Part shown: piece by piece, positions 17,201 to 25,166 of the stretch | Layout of the letters: every line of letters begins with the position of its first letter | Numbering within the stretch: position 1 is the stretch's first letter | From: CAZLMW01 sp964560875 | Lineage (GTDB): Bacteria > Myxococcota_A > UBA9042 | Direction of reading: 5' to 3' | Assembly: GCA_964560875.1 (NCBI GenBank) | Contig: CAZLMW010000026.1 | Span: 12,519 to 76,518, forward strand | Length of the DNA: 64,000 nt | Position numbers and translations under genes: made by a program | Notes under the pieces: model-generated | Seen by the model: the letters and a program-made list of their open reading frames with translations, nothing else | Database searches by the model: none | What the model was told of the DNA's origin: nothing

Positions 17201-18758
17201 CGACGGCGCGCTGGGGGGGATGACGGCCCTGCCCGACGGTTCGATGGCGTTGGCCGGCGGGCTGTTGTTGTCGGGGACGCGACGCGCCCAGATGATGCGG
17301 GTCGACACGTGGGGGCACCAGAGCTGCAGCGAATCCGGCGGCTGCCTGGACCTGCCGCCGAACAAGTGCGACGACGGCAACCCGTGCACCATCGACGTCT
17401 GCATCGGCACGAAAGGGTGCAAGCACGTCGCGGCCGAGGGAATCGCCTGCGCCGCACCCAATAGCTGTTCATTGGAGGGCCGCTGCACGAAGGGCAAGTG
17501 CGTGCACGGCAAGCTGGCCCGGTTGTACCGCAACAGCGCGCCGACGTCCTTGGCCACGCTCGTCGCTACCGTTTCGACCGGCGGTGACGACCAGACCGTC
17601 ATCGGAACGACATCGGCCGGCAGGTTGCGCGTTGTTCGCGCCGACGCCTACGGCAAGCTGTATTTCGACGCGCCAGTGGGCAACGTGGTGCACGACAAGA
17701 TCCTCGACGCCCATGCGCTGCAGGGAGGCCTCGTCGTTATCGGCCAGCTCAAGGGCAGCAAGGATTTGACGATGTACGGAGTGACCGACACGCACAAGGT
17801 GGTTTGGGCCGAGAAGACATGCGATAGCAAGCTTCACACGTGCGCGAATGCGTTCCTCTACGAGCGCGGCCTGTCCGCGATGCGGTCGGTGGTTTCCTTG
17901 ATCGGCAAGTCGGGTCCTACGCTCAGGGTCATCCGCCTGAACACGGGGACGCCGAAGACGCCGATCGTCTCGTCCGTCGACGTGCCGTTCACGATGAAAT
18001 ACCAGTACCTGTACGCGATGAATGCGCTGCGTACGTCCGACGACGGCAGCTTCATATGTGGCGCGGCGCCGACGTATTCAAACGGTCCCAAGACGGTTCG
18101 GCCGGCCGGGTTCGTCGCGCGCCTCGACGCCAACAACAAGCCCGTGTACGCCAAGCTGTACGGCGGCTCCAACCACTTCAGCGCGCTGACCCACTGCGCG
18201 GCGATGACGCACACGACCGGCTTCATTGCGGTTGGGGAGTTCAAGAAGACAGCAACCTCCACCACCGGCATCGACGTCCGGCACATCTCGCTCTCGGGCA
18301 AGGAGCTGTACAGGAGCGAAATCAGCGACGGCGGGACGTATGCCGTGATGGGGCTGGCCACGCGGGCCGATGGGTTGAACCTGCTCACCTTGATGCGAGC
18401 CGCCTCCTCGGGCCAGGCGCCGTCGTTGCAGATCCTCGGCCTGCGCGCCGACCTGCGAAAGACCGTCTGGAAGCGCAGCCTGCCTGGGCTCCCCGGCCAG
18501 GCCTACCTCAATCGAAGAGCCGCCAACCTCAACGATCGGGGCGGGGTGAACCTCGTCGCCCGCCGCGTCATCGCGGGCAAGACGATGCTCGACCTGGTGC
18601 GAACGGACCGGTGGGGCTATTGGGACTGCGGCGACGCCGGCAAGTGCGCGGGCGCTTCTCTCAAGACGTGCGTCGATGGGAAGACCTGCACGCTCGACCT
18701 GTGCGACGCGTCCGGCGGCTGCAACTACCAGCCTCTGTCCGAGAAGTGCAGCGAATAA
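14226..18758 (+). CDS. Giant Cys-rich repeat / beta-propeller lipoprotein
   Basis: 1510 residues. The lipobox LILVSC puts the lipidated Cys at 31. Residues 57-665 are a cysteine-rich array of roughly fifteen units of the type CDDGDKCT..D.C..G.C, spaced by CxCxxxxDC modules. Residues 670-1035 are propeller-like, with repeats such as FYAVARSSLGKLLWGGVRY and VAVDADGTIVAAGTH. A second Cys pair lies at about 1045-1100, a second propeller at about 1100-1470, and a final CVDGKTCTLDLC unit ends the protein. The ATG at 14226 has CGGAG upstream. The architecture is repeated in the 37210 gene and its Cys units in the 28445 and 46229 genes. Such myxobacterial proteins are surface-exposed and of unknown function. 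Codon use matches the neighbours. Confidence 0.85.
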   Translation: MPTAFGDRTDGCVRLLALVAIPAAALILVSCGDEPNDAQEGTSDTVSAPADVAACTCDASKDTPCLRNRCQPDRSCKMVPEPKGVPCSDGKPCTIGDACDAGKCAAGSFSACECQETTDCKDDGDKCNGAVFCDKAILPWRCRTKPGTAVTCSSGDALCQVAACDPKTGKCTTTNRPDTTPCDDGDKCTKNDACKVGKDGKSACTGLQTCSCKTTADCAAVDDGNPCNGVHFCDTKKGKCEVNAASIITCPAGKAGPCIVNACNESTGLCGPKPAKMGTTCDDDDKCTSGDRCNAGVCAPGTNACLCKKDADCEKHDDGNKCNGLQFCEQKSGTCKPNPASLVTCQSVKDSDCAHNVCQPGTGKCAMRPRAEVTFVCTDTLDAKGKPAKACKWRMKLPGDAIDKGPYICDDGDSCTSGEACKGMTCKASAVTCKCKSNADCEGKDDGNLCNGTWYCDKSLKVAACVFNKASVVFCKKSDDSACLKAQCDPKTGKCGLQPVKAGAKCVGDACKLTATCDGKGSCAGTAKKCDDGNECTQDSCDPKSGCVHAAKMCNDGNACTADTCDKKKGTCSFSAGAMEAKICNADSDACTVNDTCTKGLCTAGTKAVCKMKLAPCEAAQCVGTGANSFKCIAVAKKDGAPCEDADPCTFGSMCKAGQCGKGTKQKLFHRILNTGFGRTEFYAVARSSLGKLLWGGVRYAKDGKSFTGFVYETDDRGHGTGQTATWTNYTSTEDHGRVTDVAVDALGHWVVVLNGTPKGQQRRLVIERRHGTSFKGLSQALLGPKDSKMTGHAVAALSDGSLVVVGTHHPKTSSKWAPYIALVDKNQTVTWEIASKPGMKASYRDVAVDADGTIVAAGTHRTGTGYNSVGLLRFHATSGKVTKAVTFLAGGQWNDVVAVKSHPKGGHVVAGTASGSGIAGGFVARLNAGGAVTWQRKFPLEVFPSDLHVDDNGFIATTTTKKLKSGSAVAGMAILDTFGNAIRTPAYASIHDGALGGMTALPDGSMALAGGLLLSGTRRAQMMRVDTWGHQSCSESGGCLDLPPNKCDDGNPCTIDVCIGTKGCKHVAAEGIACAAPNSCSLEGRCTKGKCVHGKLARLYRNSAPTSLATLVATVSTGGDDQTVIGTTSAGRLRVVRADAYGKLYFDAPVGNVVHDKILDAHALQGGLVVIGQLKGSKDLTMYGVTDTHKVVWAEKTCDSKLHTCANAFLYERGLSAMRSVVSLIGKSGPTLRVIRLNTGTPKTPIVSSVDVPFTMKYQYLYAMNALRTSDDGSFICGAAPTYSNGPKTVRPAGFVARLDANNKPVYAKLYGGSNHFSALTHCAAMTHTTGFIAVGEFKKTATSTTGIDVRHISLSGKELYRSEISDGGTYAVMGLATRADGLNLLTLMRAASSGQAPSLQILGLRADLRKTVWKRSLPGLPGQAYLNRRAANLNDRGGVNLVARRVIAGKTMLDLVRTDRWGYWDCGDAGKCAGASLKTCVDGKTCTLDLCDASGGCNYQPLSEKCSE

Positions 18759-18779
18759 ACGGCACACCAACCCGCAGAC

Positions 18780-19004
18780 TCAGCGCGTCCTGAACATCGT
18801 CGCGTCGCCGACCGAGATCTTGTGCAAGCAGCGCGCCGATTCGCCTTCGCATGACGCCAACACCGCGTCCATGGCGCCGATGAGGTGGGCATAAGGCACA
18901 GCATCGCCGCTCATGACCATGACGCGGGTGTTGTGTTTGTCCGGCAACCCCGCCGCAAGCTGAACCAACGCCTCGGACAGCCGAGCGGACGCGGGGTGTG
19001 ATCC
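18780..19004 (-). pseudogene. C-terminal fragment resembling ExbD/TolR
   Basis: About 74 codons: LSEALVQLAAGLPDKHNTRV, VMVMSGDAVPYAHLIGAMDA and a short tail ending at a stop. The strand-helix pattern with VPY.xLIxxMD fits the periplasmic C-terminal domain of ExbD/TolR proton-channel subunits. The transmembrane helix and N-terminus are missing and no ExbB neighbour is seen. It could instead be a chance resemblance in a remnant; treat as tentative. Confidence 0.42.
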
Positions 19005-19069
19005 GGCCGGGCGGCGACAGTTGAATGGGCAAAAGATCACCCCCCCGAGTCTGCGTTTGGCGCGGGCTC

Positions 19070-20029
19070 TCAGAGCGTGATTCCGAGCCGGAAGTCGATG
19101 ACTGGACCCGTTGACGCATCGCCCTGGGGGCCGACCGCATAGACGCCGCGAATGTCGGCGGTCCAGATGTCCAGCCGGCCCGTCAACCCCACGGCGAAGA
19201 GGACGCGCATGGCCGTCATCACATCGGTTGTACCGCCCGGGAAGTTGTACGGCGTCTCGGTCATCGCGAGGACGCCGCCCACTGCGAAATGCTCGGAAAG
19301 TTGGCCGCTGAGACCGATGCCTCCGTTGAAGACGGCGATGTATTCGTTGCTCATCGCATGGACCCGAACCTTGGGAGGCGGATCGTCGACGTCTGGCGCC
19401 GACGTTTGCTTGCCCTTGGTCAGAACGAACCACAGCGCGTCCGCGGTGAGGCTCCCGTCCGAACAATTCGTGCACTTGTAGTCGACTTGCCAGATGTCTG
19501 TGATGGCGAGCCCCGCGTGGACGCTCAACGTCAACGGCACACGGGGCAGCCGCTTGTTCAGCCGCAGCCCGGTGCCGACCACCCACTGCTGCGCCTGCTC
19601 AGACGATGGAGCGCGCACGGCAGGCGTCTGCAAAGGAGCGGCCCATTCGAGGCTCGAAACGGCAACGGCGGCGCCGATCTCGATGAAATCGGCGATTCCC
19701 ACCCGCAACGCGCCGCCGAGCTGGAGAACTGGGACGTACGTGTCGATCAGTCCCGCGCTGCCGGTGAGCGTTTCATCGGGATCGGCTACCGTCTCGGGGC
19801 CGGACACGGATGTCGGTCGCCAGCTGCCAAGAGCCTGCAGGCGGACGTCTCCCTTGCGCAACGGATTGACGCCGGTCAATGGGGCCTGGGTCATGGGGAC
19901 AAGCGCGTTACGCCGAAGCATCCGGACCGGCCCACAGCCGACGCAAACGGCAACGACCGCCAATAATGCGGCGGCCACGAGGGCGGATGGCACTCTCGAT
20001 GAGGCGTGTTCGACGGTCGATGCGGACAT
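19070..20029 (-). CDS. Lipoprotein, possible outer-membrane barrel
   Basis: 319 residues. The lipobox is VAVCVGC at about residues 26-32. The mature part alternates hydrophobic strands and polar turns (GLAITDIWQVDYKC, FAVGGVLAMTETPYNF, VLFAVGLTGRLDIWTADIRG) and ends DFRLGITL, compatible with a small barrel or beta-rich outer-membrane protein. One CTNC pair is present. No family was recognised. It stands alone on the minus strand, and no good ribosome site was seen before the ATG. Confidence 0.6.
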   Translation of the reverse strand: MSASTVEHASSRVPSALVAAALLAVVAVCVGCGPVRMLRRNALVPMTQAPLTGVNPLRKGDVRLQALGSWRPTSVSGPETVADPDETLTGSAGLIDTYVPVLQLGGALRVGIADFIEIGAAVAVSSLEWAAPLQTPAVRAPSSEQAQQWVVGTGLRLNKRLPRVPLTLSVHAGLAITDIWQVDYKCTNCSDGSLTADALWFVLTKGKQTSAPDVDDPPPKVRVHAMSNEYIAVFNGGIGLSGQLSEHFAVGGVLAMTETPYNFPGGTTDVMTAMRVLFAVGLTGRLDIWTADIRGVYAVGPQGDASTGPVIDFRLGITL

Positions 20030-20149
20030 CTAACGGCCAAAATACCACGCGCTGGCGTCGGCGAGCGAGCGCCGCGTTACCGTCAAGCTTGAGGCGTCTC
20101 AATCCGGCGCGATGACAAGGGCGACATGCGCATGGAGGCCGGGGCAACC

Positions 20150-20269
20150 ATGAGCCGCCGAGCTGCGGTGCCGGCGCTGCTTGTGCTCGCGCTGGTCTGC
20201 ACGCCGCGGGGAGCCTTCGCGGACCAGCCCAAACAGGCCCACCATTGCGATCGAGGTCCAGCAGCGTAA
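20150..20269 (+). CDS. Short secreted peptide or truncated gene
   Basis: 39 codons, MSRRAAVPALLVLALVCTPR then GAFADQPKQAHHCDRGPAA. This is a textbook signal peptide with cleavage near GAFA-D followed by only about 15 residues. It is too short for a known family. Either it is a secreted micropeptide or, more likely given the fragments around it, the 5' end of a truncated secreted-protein gene. GGAGG lies 16 bases upstream of the ATG, which is further than ideal. Confidence 0.3.
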   Translation: MSRRAAVPALLVLALVCTPRGAFADQPKQAHHCDRGPAA

Positions 20270-20293
20270 AGGCGGGGGTGCAAAGCAGAGGGG

Positions 20294-20851
20294 CTATTCG
20301 ACGCCCACGAGCGATTCGTAGCCGATCGTGTACGCGATGGCCGTGATCGGTCCGGTCACCAGCACGCCGACGACGATGGCGTTGCCCAAGATGTTGGCAA
20401 AGGCGCCAACGATGACGAGCAGCAGTACGTTGAGCGGTTCGGCGAGGACGATCTGCACGCTGGCCTTGATCGCTTCGACCGGACCCGCCGGACGGTAGGA
20501 CAGCTCGTGGAAGGCGAACGTGAACAGCAAGATGAGCGCGATACCCGGCAGGACCAGGAAGATGAAACCGAGCGTGACGGCGATACCCATGAGGATCCCC
20601 GTCAGCAGCGCCGGCACGAGGATGTCGCCAAACGCCCACAGCTGGTCGATCTTCGGCTCATCGCCCGCCATGCCGGTGCGGATCATGTTGATATAGTTGA
20701 CCGCGAGCGGCCCGGCGAGGATGCCGAGCGTCAATGTGCCGACGACCGCGACCAGGATGAAGGCGAGGATGTAGGGCACCGGGTACTTGATGAACAGGTC
20801 CCAGGCGCCCTTGAACGAATCGGTGATGAAGGCTTCGACGTTGTCGGACAT
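20294..20851 (-). CDS. Polytopic membrane protein of unknown function
   Basis: 185 residues with four to five strongly hydrophobic helices (about 24-46, 70-105 as a helical pair, 125-150 and 155-180). The N-terminal SFKGAWDLFIKYPVPYILAF and central VLPGIALILLFTFAFHELSY resemble DUF975/YciC-like bacterial membrane proteins, in which a short amphipathic start is followed by paired helices and a tract like LPGIALxLLxxFAxxxL. No catalytic residues are visible. A GGAGG ribosome site lies about eight bases before the ATG. It lies alone between fragments. Confidence 0.65.
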   Translation of the reverse strand: MSDNVEAFITDSFKGAWDLFIKYPVPYILAFILVAVVGTLTLGILAGPLAVNYINMIRTGMAGDEPKIDQLWAFGDILVPALLTGILMGIAVTLGFIFLVLPGIALILLFTFAFHELSYRPAGPVEAIKASVQIVLAEPLNVLLLVIVGAFANILGNAIVVGVLVTGPITAIAYTIGYESLVGVE

Positions 20852-20944
20852 GGCTGCAGGTCCTCCGAGTGGAGTGGGTGACGTCGCGGACGACGGACGG
20901 AGTAAGCGGTTGCAACCACGCTAGCACGGGTGCGCGAATCATTC

Positions 20945-21243
20945 CCGCGCATGAGGTGGAGCTGCTGCGAGCCGGTGAGCCAGAAGTCACCAGCTCGCTG
21001 CCCGGTGTCGATCGCCATCTTGATGAGGGGCGGCAGCTGCGGCGCATATTGGACCTCGTCGATCAACAACGGCGCGGGAAACCGACGCAAGAACAGCGCA
21101 GGCTCGTCTCGGGCAAGGGCCGCCATGACGGGGTCGTCGAGCGTGACGTAGTTGCGAGTGTCCCGCGCGAGGTGACGCAGGAGACTGGGCTTGCCGACCT
21201 GCCGGGGACCGGTCACGAGCACCACGGGAAAGTGAGTGCCTGA
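20945..21243 (-). pseudogene. Internal fragment of an AAA_14/DUF4143 ATPase
   Basis: About 98 codons: HFPVVLVTGPRQVGKPSLLR, then RNYVTLDDPVMAALARDEPA, PLLIDEVQYAPQLPPLIK, and DFWLTGSQQLHLMRG. This is the N-terminal half of the same ATPase family found intact at 57640 and 61706. Both ends are broken: the first twenty or so family residues are missing, and family similarity stops abruptly at LMRG near 20945. The Walker A motif reads GPRQVGKPS, so the Thr that should follow the Lys is Pro. Clearly a dead fragment. Confidence 0.7.
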
Positions 21244-21485
21244 CCTTATGACGGCGGCTTTCGAGGGCCTCGATCATCGGTGCGTCCATTCGGACTCCAC
21301 GATGGTCTGGGTTGTTGTTTCGTTGAGGGGCCGGCGCCCGGGCCCTGGTGCCAAAAACGTGTCATTTTTCGGCACCTTCCCACAGCGTGCGGCGCACTTG
21401 CGCCTTGCGTCCCTCGGCCTCTCGCCTCGGTCCGTGGACCAAACGATGATCGCCGCCGCTTCGAGGCTTCTGGGGAGGGCGGTCT

Positions 21486-21827
21486 TCACGAAGGAATGCG
21501 TCCAATGTGCAGTTGGAATGCAGATTGGACGCTTTTCTGGCGCAGGGTAAGAGGGATTGGCTGACGTGCGCTTGCGGACGCGTTTCTATTGGGAAGACCG
21601 GTCGAAGCATTCCCAGTCTCCAAACCGCTGCGCTTGCTCCGCCACTGGGCGGCATTCTTCGGGTCCTCCGCCTGGGCCGTCGTCTTGGCGTCCTCCTTGG
21701 GGGCGACGTCCGGCTTGTTGGCCTCGCCATGAGCGAGCGCAGGAACCGCGAGAACAACGACCGTGCAAAGCCGAAGCAACCTGACGAACCGGGCGCGCTT
21801 CAACGACGCTCCACCGAAACGAACCAT
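21486..21827 (-). CDS. Small secreted hypothetical protein
   Basis: 113 residues: a basic start and hydrophobic core (VRLLRLCTVVVLAVPALAHG) like a signal peptide, then a short polar Ala/Lys-rich stretch (EANKPDVAPKEDAKTTAQAE). The second half is low complexity and less protein-like. GGAG lies just upstream of the ATG. No family recognised; it may be a remnant. Confidence 0.35.
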   Translation of the reverse strand: MVRFGGASLKRARFVRLLRLCTVVVLAVPALAHGEANKPDVAPKEDAKTTAQAEDPKNAAQWRSKRSGLETGNASTGLPNRNASASARQPIPLTLRQKSVQSAFQLHIGRIPS

Positions 21828-22389
21828 GACACTCTCCTACACGTCTGGCCGCAGCGCCCCGTGGTCAAAAAGCCACGCGCGATCCGCGCATTCTCCAAGT
21901 GAAGACTCGGAAGCAGCCGTCTTGTTAATACGCCAATGGTTGATCTGATCGGCATTGCAGTCAACGATTCCACGGGCCGACGGCGGTGTATGGCGTTCCG
22001 CGCCAGAGTCCCCAGGTCAGCGGGGCTGTTCGGTCCAGCAACGCTACGGCCCCGCCGTGCGTTGCCCTCGTTCGCGCGTCCCCACCGTCCCAGAGCCCTC
22101 CGGCCCCGGAACAAGGCGGAGAGCCCGCGGCTCGATGTCGGTGAGGGCTCCTGACCGTGGCCGGGCGCGAAGTTTCGTTGCGGCTGCGTGAAAGGCGGCG
22201 GTCGGGAGCGGTCGACCGGCATCGGTTTGCGGGTTGTGGTGCCGACGTTGCACATTCCCCGGCTCTCATCCGCTTTCCGGCCTCCGAGAATCCGCCATCT
22301 GCCATTTCCGGTTCCGCCATTCGGCCGCCGCCGCCGACTCGGTCTCCGAACCCGACCGGCACGACGCGCCAGCGGCGTGCTCCGACGCT
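21828..22389. other. Intergenic stretch, no feature recognised
   Basis: About 560 bases between the small secreted ORF and the TetR gene. Open frames on both strands are Arg/Pro/Gly-rich shadows of GC-rich sequence. I see no conserved gene, RNA or clear repeat in it. Confidence 0.5.
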
Positions 22390-23112
22390 TCAAGTCGGCT
22401 TGGCGGCCTGCAAGCGGTCGAGCACGGCGTCGACCAGCCAGTGAATGTGCGCGCGCCGGTCATCGATCGCGCACTCGGCGAGCGGGTCATCGGGCCAGAC
22501 GTCAACGAGCACGGGCGCGTAGGTGAAGTAGTTGATGACGGCGCCGGCGATGGTGAGGAAAAACTGGCGCGCGGCCAACGGGCCATCGGCAAACGTGACG
22601 TCTGCTAGCGCGTTTTCGGTCCACTGGAAGAGCGGCGCGAGGTTGCGCGCGATGAGATGGTTGTGGGTCCCCGCGCTGGCGATCTGCCCCTGGACGAGGC
22701 GCGGCCAACGGCGATTGGTGTTGATGAAATCGATGTACGCGTCGATCACACCGTGGAGCCGTTCGCGCACGGTGCCGCACGCGTCGAAGGCGTCCTTGAG
22801 CGCGCGGGCGTGGGCGTCGTAGTAGCGCTCCAACACGATCGCGAACAGCTCGGCCATGCTGCCGTAGTAATAGAAGACGAGCGCCTTGTTCACGTCGGCC
22901 GCCTCCGCGATATCGCGGGCGCTGGTGCCGTCGTAGCCCTGCTCGCCAAAGAGCGTGTCGGCCGCTTCGAGGATGCGCTGCTTGCGGTCCTCGTGATCGA
23001 CACGTTTGCCGCCCTTTCGTGCCGGCGAGCGGCGCTTTGACGACTTTTTGGACGCCTTCCCGGACGCCTTCTTCGACGCCGTGTTTGTCGCGCGCGAACG
23101 GTCGCCTGCCAT
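22390..23112 (-). CDS. TetR/AcrR-family transcriptional regulator
   Basis: 240 residues. A Lys/Ser/Arg-rich N-terminal extension (residues 1-40) precedes the TetR helix-turn-helix at about 44-92: RKQRILEAADTLFGEQGYDG, SARDIAEAADVNKALVFYYY, then GSMAELF. The C-terminal two thirds form the helical ligand domain. The ATG at 23112 is chosen for its GGAGG; the frame continues to 23181. It is divergent from the ThDP-enzyme operon. The palindromes at 23197-23225 lie between the two starts, so it most likely represses that operon and perhaps itself. The highly basic tail before the HTH is unusual and may add non-specific DNA contacts. Confidence 0.88.
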   Translation of the reverse strand: MAGDRSRATNTASKKASGKASKKSSKRRSPARKGGKRVDHEDRKQRILEAADTLFGEQGYDGTSARDIAEAADVNKALVFYYYGSMAELFAIVLERYYDAHARALKDAFDACGTVRERLHGVIDAYIDFINTNRRWPRLVQGQIASAGTHNHLIARNLAPLFQWTENALADVTFADGPLAARQFFLTIAGAVINYFTYAPVLVDVWPDDPLAECAIDDRRAHIHWLVDAVLDRLQAAKPT

Positions 23113-23196
23113 CTCGAGAACCTCCGCGGTGCAAGCCTTGATGAGCGGGCCGGACACAGCCACGCGACGGCACTGTCGCACGGAATCTCGGGATTG

Positions 23197-23225
23197 TTAA
23201 CCGAACGGTTTGACCGATCGGTTAA
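23197..23225. promoter_or_regulatory. Tandem palindromic operator between TetR and ThDP-operon genes
   Basis: Two ten-base palindromes, ACCGAACGGT and ACCGATCGGT, lie 14 bases apart. The whole 29-base block (TTAACCGA ... TCGGTTAA) is itself an imperfect dyad. It lies 85 bases upstream of the TetR ATG and about 100 bases upstream of the ThDP-enzyme ATG. ACCGxxCGGT-type dyads are common TetR-family sites. Confidence 0.72.
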
Positions 23226-23327
23226 AGTCCGCTATACCTTCTCTCACCTGGCGACAACAAGGCCGCTCGGACCGCAACGGGCCGCCGCAACGAAAAGCAG
23301 ACAAGCGCAACTCAGACGGAGACAGAC

Positions 23328-25130
23328 ATGCAAATCGCCAAGCGCCTTCGGGCACCCGCCGCAGCCAAGACCATCAAGGGCGGCGAGATCATCACCCGCA
23401 TTCTCGCGGCCGAAGGCATCAAGCACGTCTTCGGCATCATCGACGGCACCTACTTCGGCATGTATTCGACGTTCGGCGCCCACGGCATCGAGCTGATCAC
23501 CCCCCGCCACGAGACGTGCGCTGTGCACATGGCCGGTGCCTATGCGCGGCTCAAAGGCGAGCTCGGCGTGTGCATGGCCAGCAACGGCCCCGGCGTCGCC
23601 AACGCCCTGCCCGGCGTCGCGGTCGAAGAGGCCGAGGGCAACCGCGTCCTGCTCATCACCAGCTGCCGACGCGCCGGCATCAGCTACCCCGAGCGCGGCG
23701 GCACCTTCCAATACTTCCCGCAGGTCGACGTGATCGGCGCGATGGCCAAGTTCAGCGTCGCGGTCCCCACCGTCGACCGCCTCGCCGAGCTCACCCGCAA
23801 GGCGATCCGCGAGTCCTTCACCGGTCGCCCGGGTGTCGTTCACCTCGACGTGCCCGAGAGCATCATGAACACCGCCGTCGACGTCGATCCGAGCTGGTTC
23901 CGCGAGCCCGGCACGTCGCACCTCATCAGCGCGCCGTCGCCCTCATCACAGCAGATCAGCGAGGCCGCCAAGCTCCTGCTGCGCGCCAGCAAGCCGATGA
24001 TCCACGCCGGCTCGGGGGTGCTTCATGCCGGCGCCTGGGACGAACTGAACGCGGTCGCCGAGCTGCTGGATGCACCGATCACGACCAGCTGGGGCGCCCG
24101 CGCGGTGCTCGACGAACGCAGCGACCACGCGCTGCCGATGATGTACACGGCCGCCGTCAAGAAGGCGCGGTGCGAAGCCGATATGGCGCTCGTTGTCGGC
24201 TCCCGGCTCGGCGAAACCGACTTCTGGGGAAAGGCACCGTACTGGGCCACCCCGGCCAAGCAGCAGGTCATCCAGGTCGACCTCGAGCCCGCGGCCATCG
24301 GCAACAACCGCCCCGTCGCGCTCGGCGTCCAGGCCGACGTCAAGGTCTTCCTGCAGCTGCTCGCCGACGAGCTGGGCCGACGCTTCCAACCCGAACGCAA
24401 AGCCCGCAAGCGCTGGCTGGCCCGGTTGACGAAAGCCCGCAACCAGCGCCGCGCCAAGCTCGATGAACACCTGCAGAGCACGTCCATGCCGATGCATCCC
24501 GCCCACGTCGCGGGGACCTGCCAGGACGTTTTCGGCGACAACGCGGTGCTCGTGGTCGACGGCGGCAACACGTCGATTTGGGGCCACTTCTATCACCAGG
24601 TACGCACGCCAAACACGGTGCTCGGAACCGCCAAGATGGGCATGCTCGGCGCCGGTGTCTCGCAAGCGGTGGCCGCCAAAGTCGCGCGCCCCAACAGCCC
24701 GGTCGTCTGCATCATCGGCGACGGCGCCATGGCGTTCCACCAGCAGGAGGTCGAGACCGCCGTCCGCAACAACCTGCAGGTCGTGTGGGTCGTGCTCTGC
24801 GACAAGCAGTGGGGCATGGTCAAGATCAACCAGCAGTTCGCGCTCAAGCCGGTCAAGACGCTGGCGAAGAAGGCCATCGGTCAGAACCTGTCGCCCGACG
24901 AGACCATCAACACCGACCTGCACGAGATCGAATTCGACGTGCTCGGTCGCGCGATGGGCGCCCACGGTGAACGCGTCGCCGATCCCACCGGGCTGAACGC
25001 CGCCATCAAGCGCGCCGTGGCGTCCGGCAAACCCGCGGTCATCCACGTCGACGTCGACCCGGTCGCGCACCTGTGGGCGCCGGAGCTCAAGACCTTCAAA
25101 GACATGCACGCTGAACCCGCCGGCAAGTAG
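23328..25130 (+). CDS. Thiamine-diphosphate-dependent enzyme (acetolactate synthase/decarboxylase superfamily)
   Basis: 600 residues in three domains. The N-terminal PYR domain has the catalytic Glu in ITPRHETCAVHMAGAYARLK (about residue 64). A central cofactor-type domain follows (SKPMIHAGSGVLHAGAW, ALVVGSRLGETDF). The C-terminal PP domain carries the ThDP motif GDGAMAFHQQEVETAVRNNL and VVLCDKQWG in place of the usual NNxxxG. This fold includes acetolactate synthase, oxalyl-CoA decarboxylase, benzoylformate decarboxylase and 2-hydroxyacyl-CoA lyase; I cannot decide among them. The presence of an epimerase and an SDR in the same operon argues against branched-chain amino-acid synthesis. No small regulatory subunit is nearby. 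GGAG precedes the ATG. Confidence 0.82.
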   Translation: MQIAKRLRAPAAAKTIKGGEIITRILAAEGIKHVFGIIDGTYFGMYSTFGAHGIELITPRHETCAVHMAGAYARLKGELGVCMASNGPGVANALPGVAVEEAEGNRVLLITSCRRAGISYPERGGTFQYFPQVDVIGAMAKFSVAVPTVDRLAELTRKAIRESFTGRPGVVHLDVPESIMNTAVDVDPSWFREPGTSHLISAPSPSSQQISEAAKLLLRASKPMIHAGSGVLHAGAWDELNAVAELLDAPITTSWGARAVLDERSDHALPMMYTAAVKKARCEADMALVVGSRLGETDFWGKAPYWATPAKQQVIQVDLEPAAIGNNRPVALGVQADVKVFLQLLADELGRRFQPERKARKRWLARLTKARNQRRAKLDEHLQSTSMPMHPAHVAGTCQDVFGDNAVLVVDGGNTSIWGHFYHQVRTPNTVLGTAKMGMLGAGVSQAVAAKVARPNSPVVCIIGDGAMAFHQQEVETAVRNNLQVVWVVLCDKQWGMVKINQQFALKPVKTLAKKAIGQNLSPDETINTDLHEIEFDVLGRAMGAHGERVADPTGLNAAIKRAVASGKPAVIHVDVDPVAHLWAPELKTFKDMHAEPAGK

Positions 25131-25166
25131 TCGGGCACCAAGCACCTGCAGTCCATGGAGGACATC

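Noticed and set aside
23328..25130. Acetolactate synthase (ilvB) call
   Set aside because: ThDP motif and fold fit, but the VVLCDKQWG variant, the lack of a regulatory subunit and the epimerase/SDR operon do not support branched-chain amino-acid synthesis.
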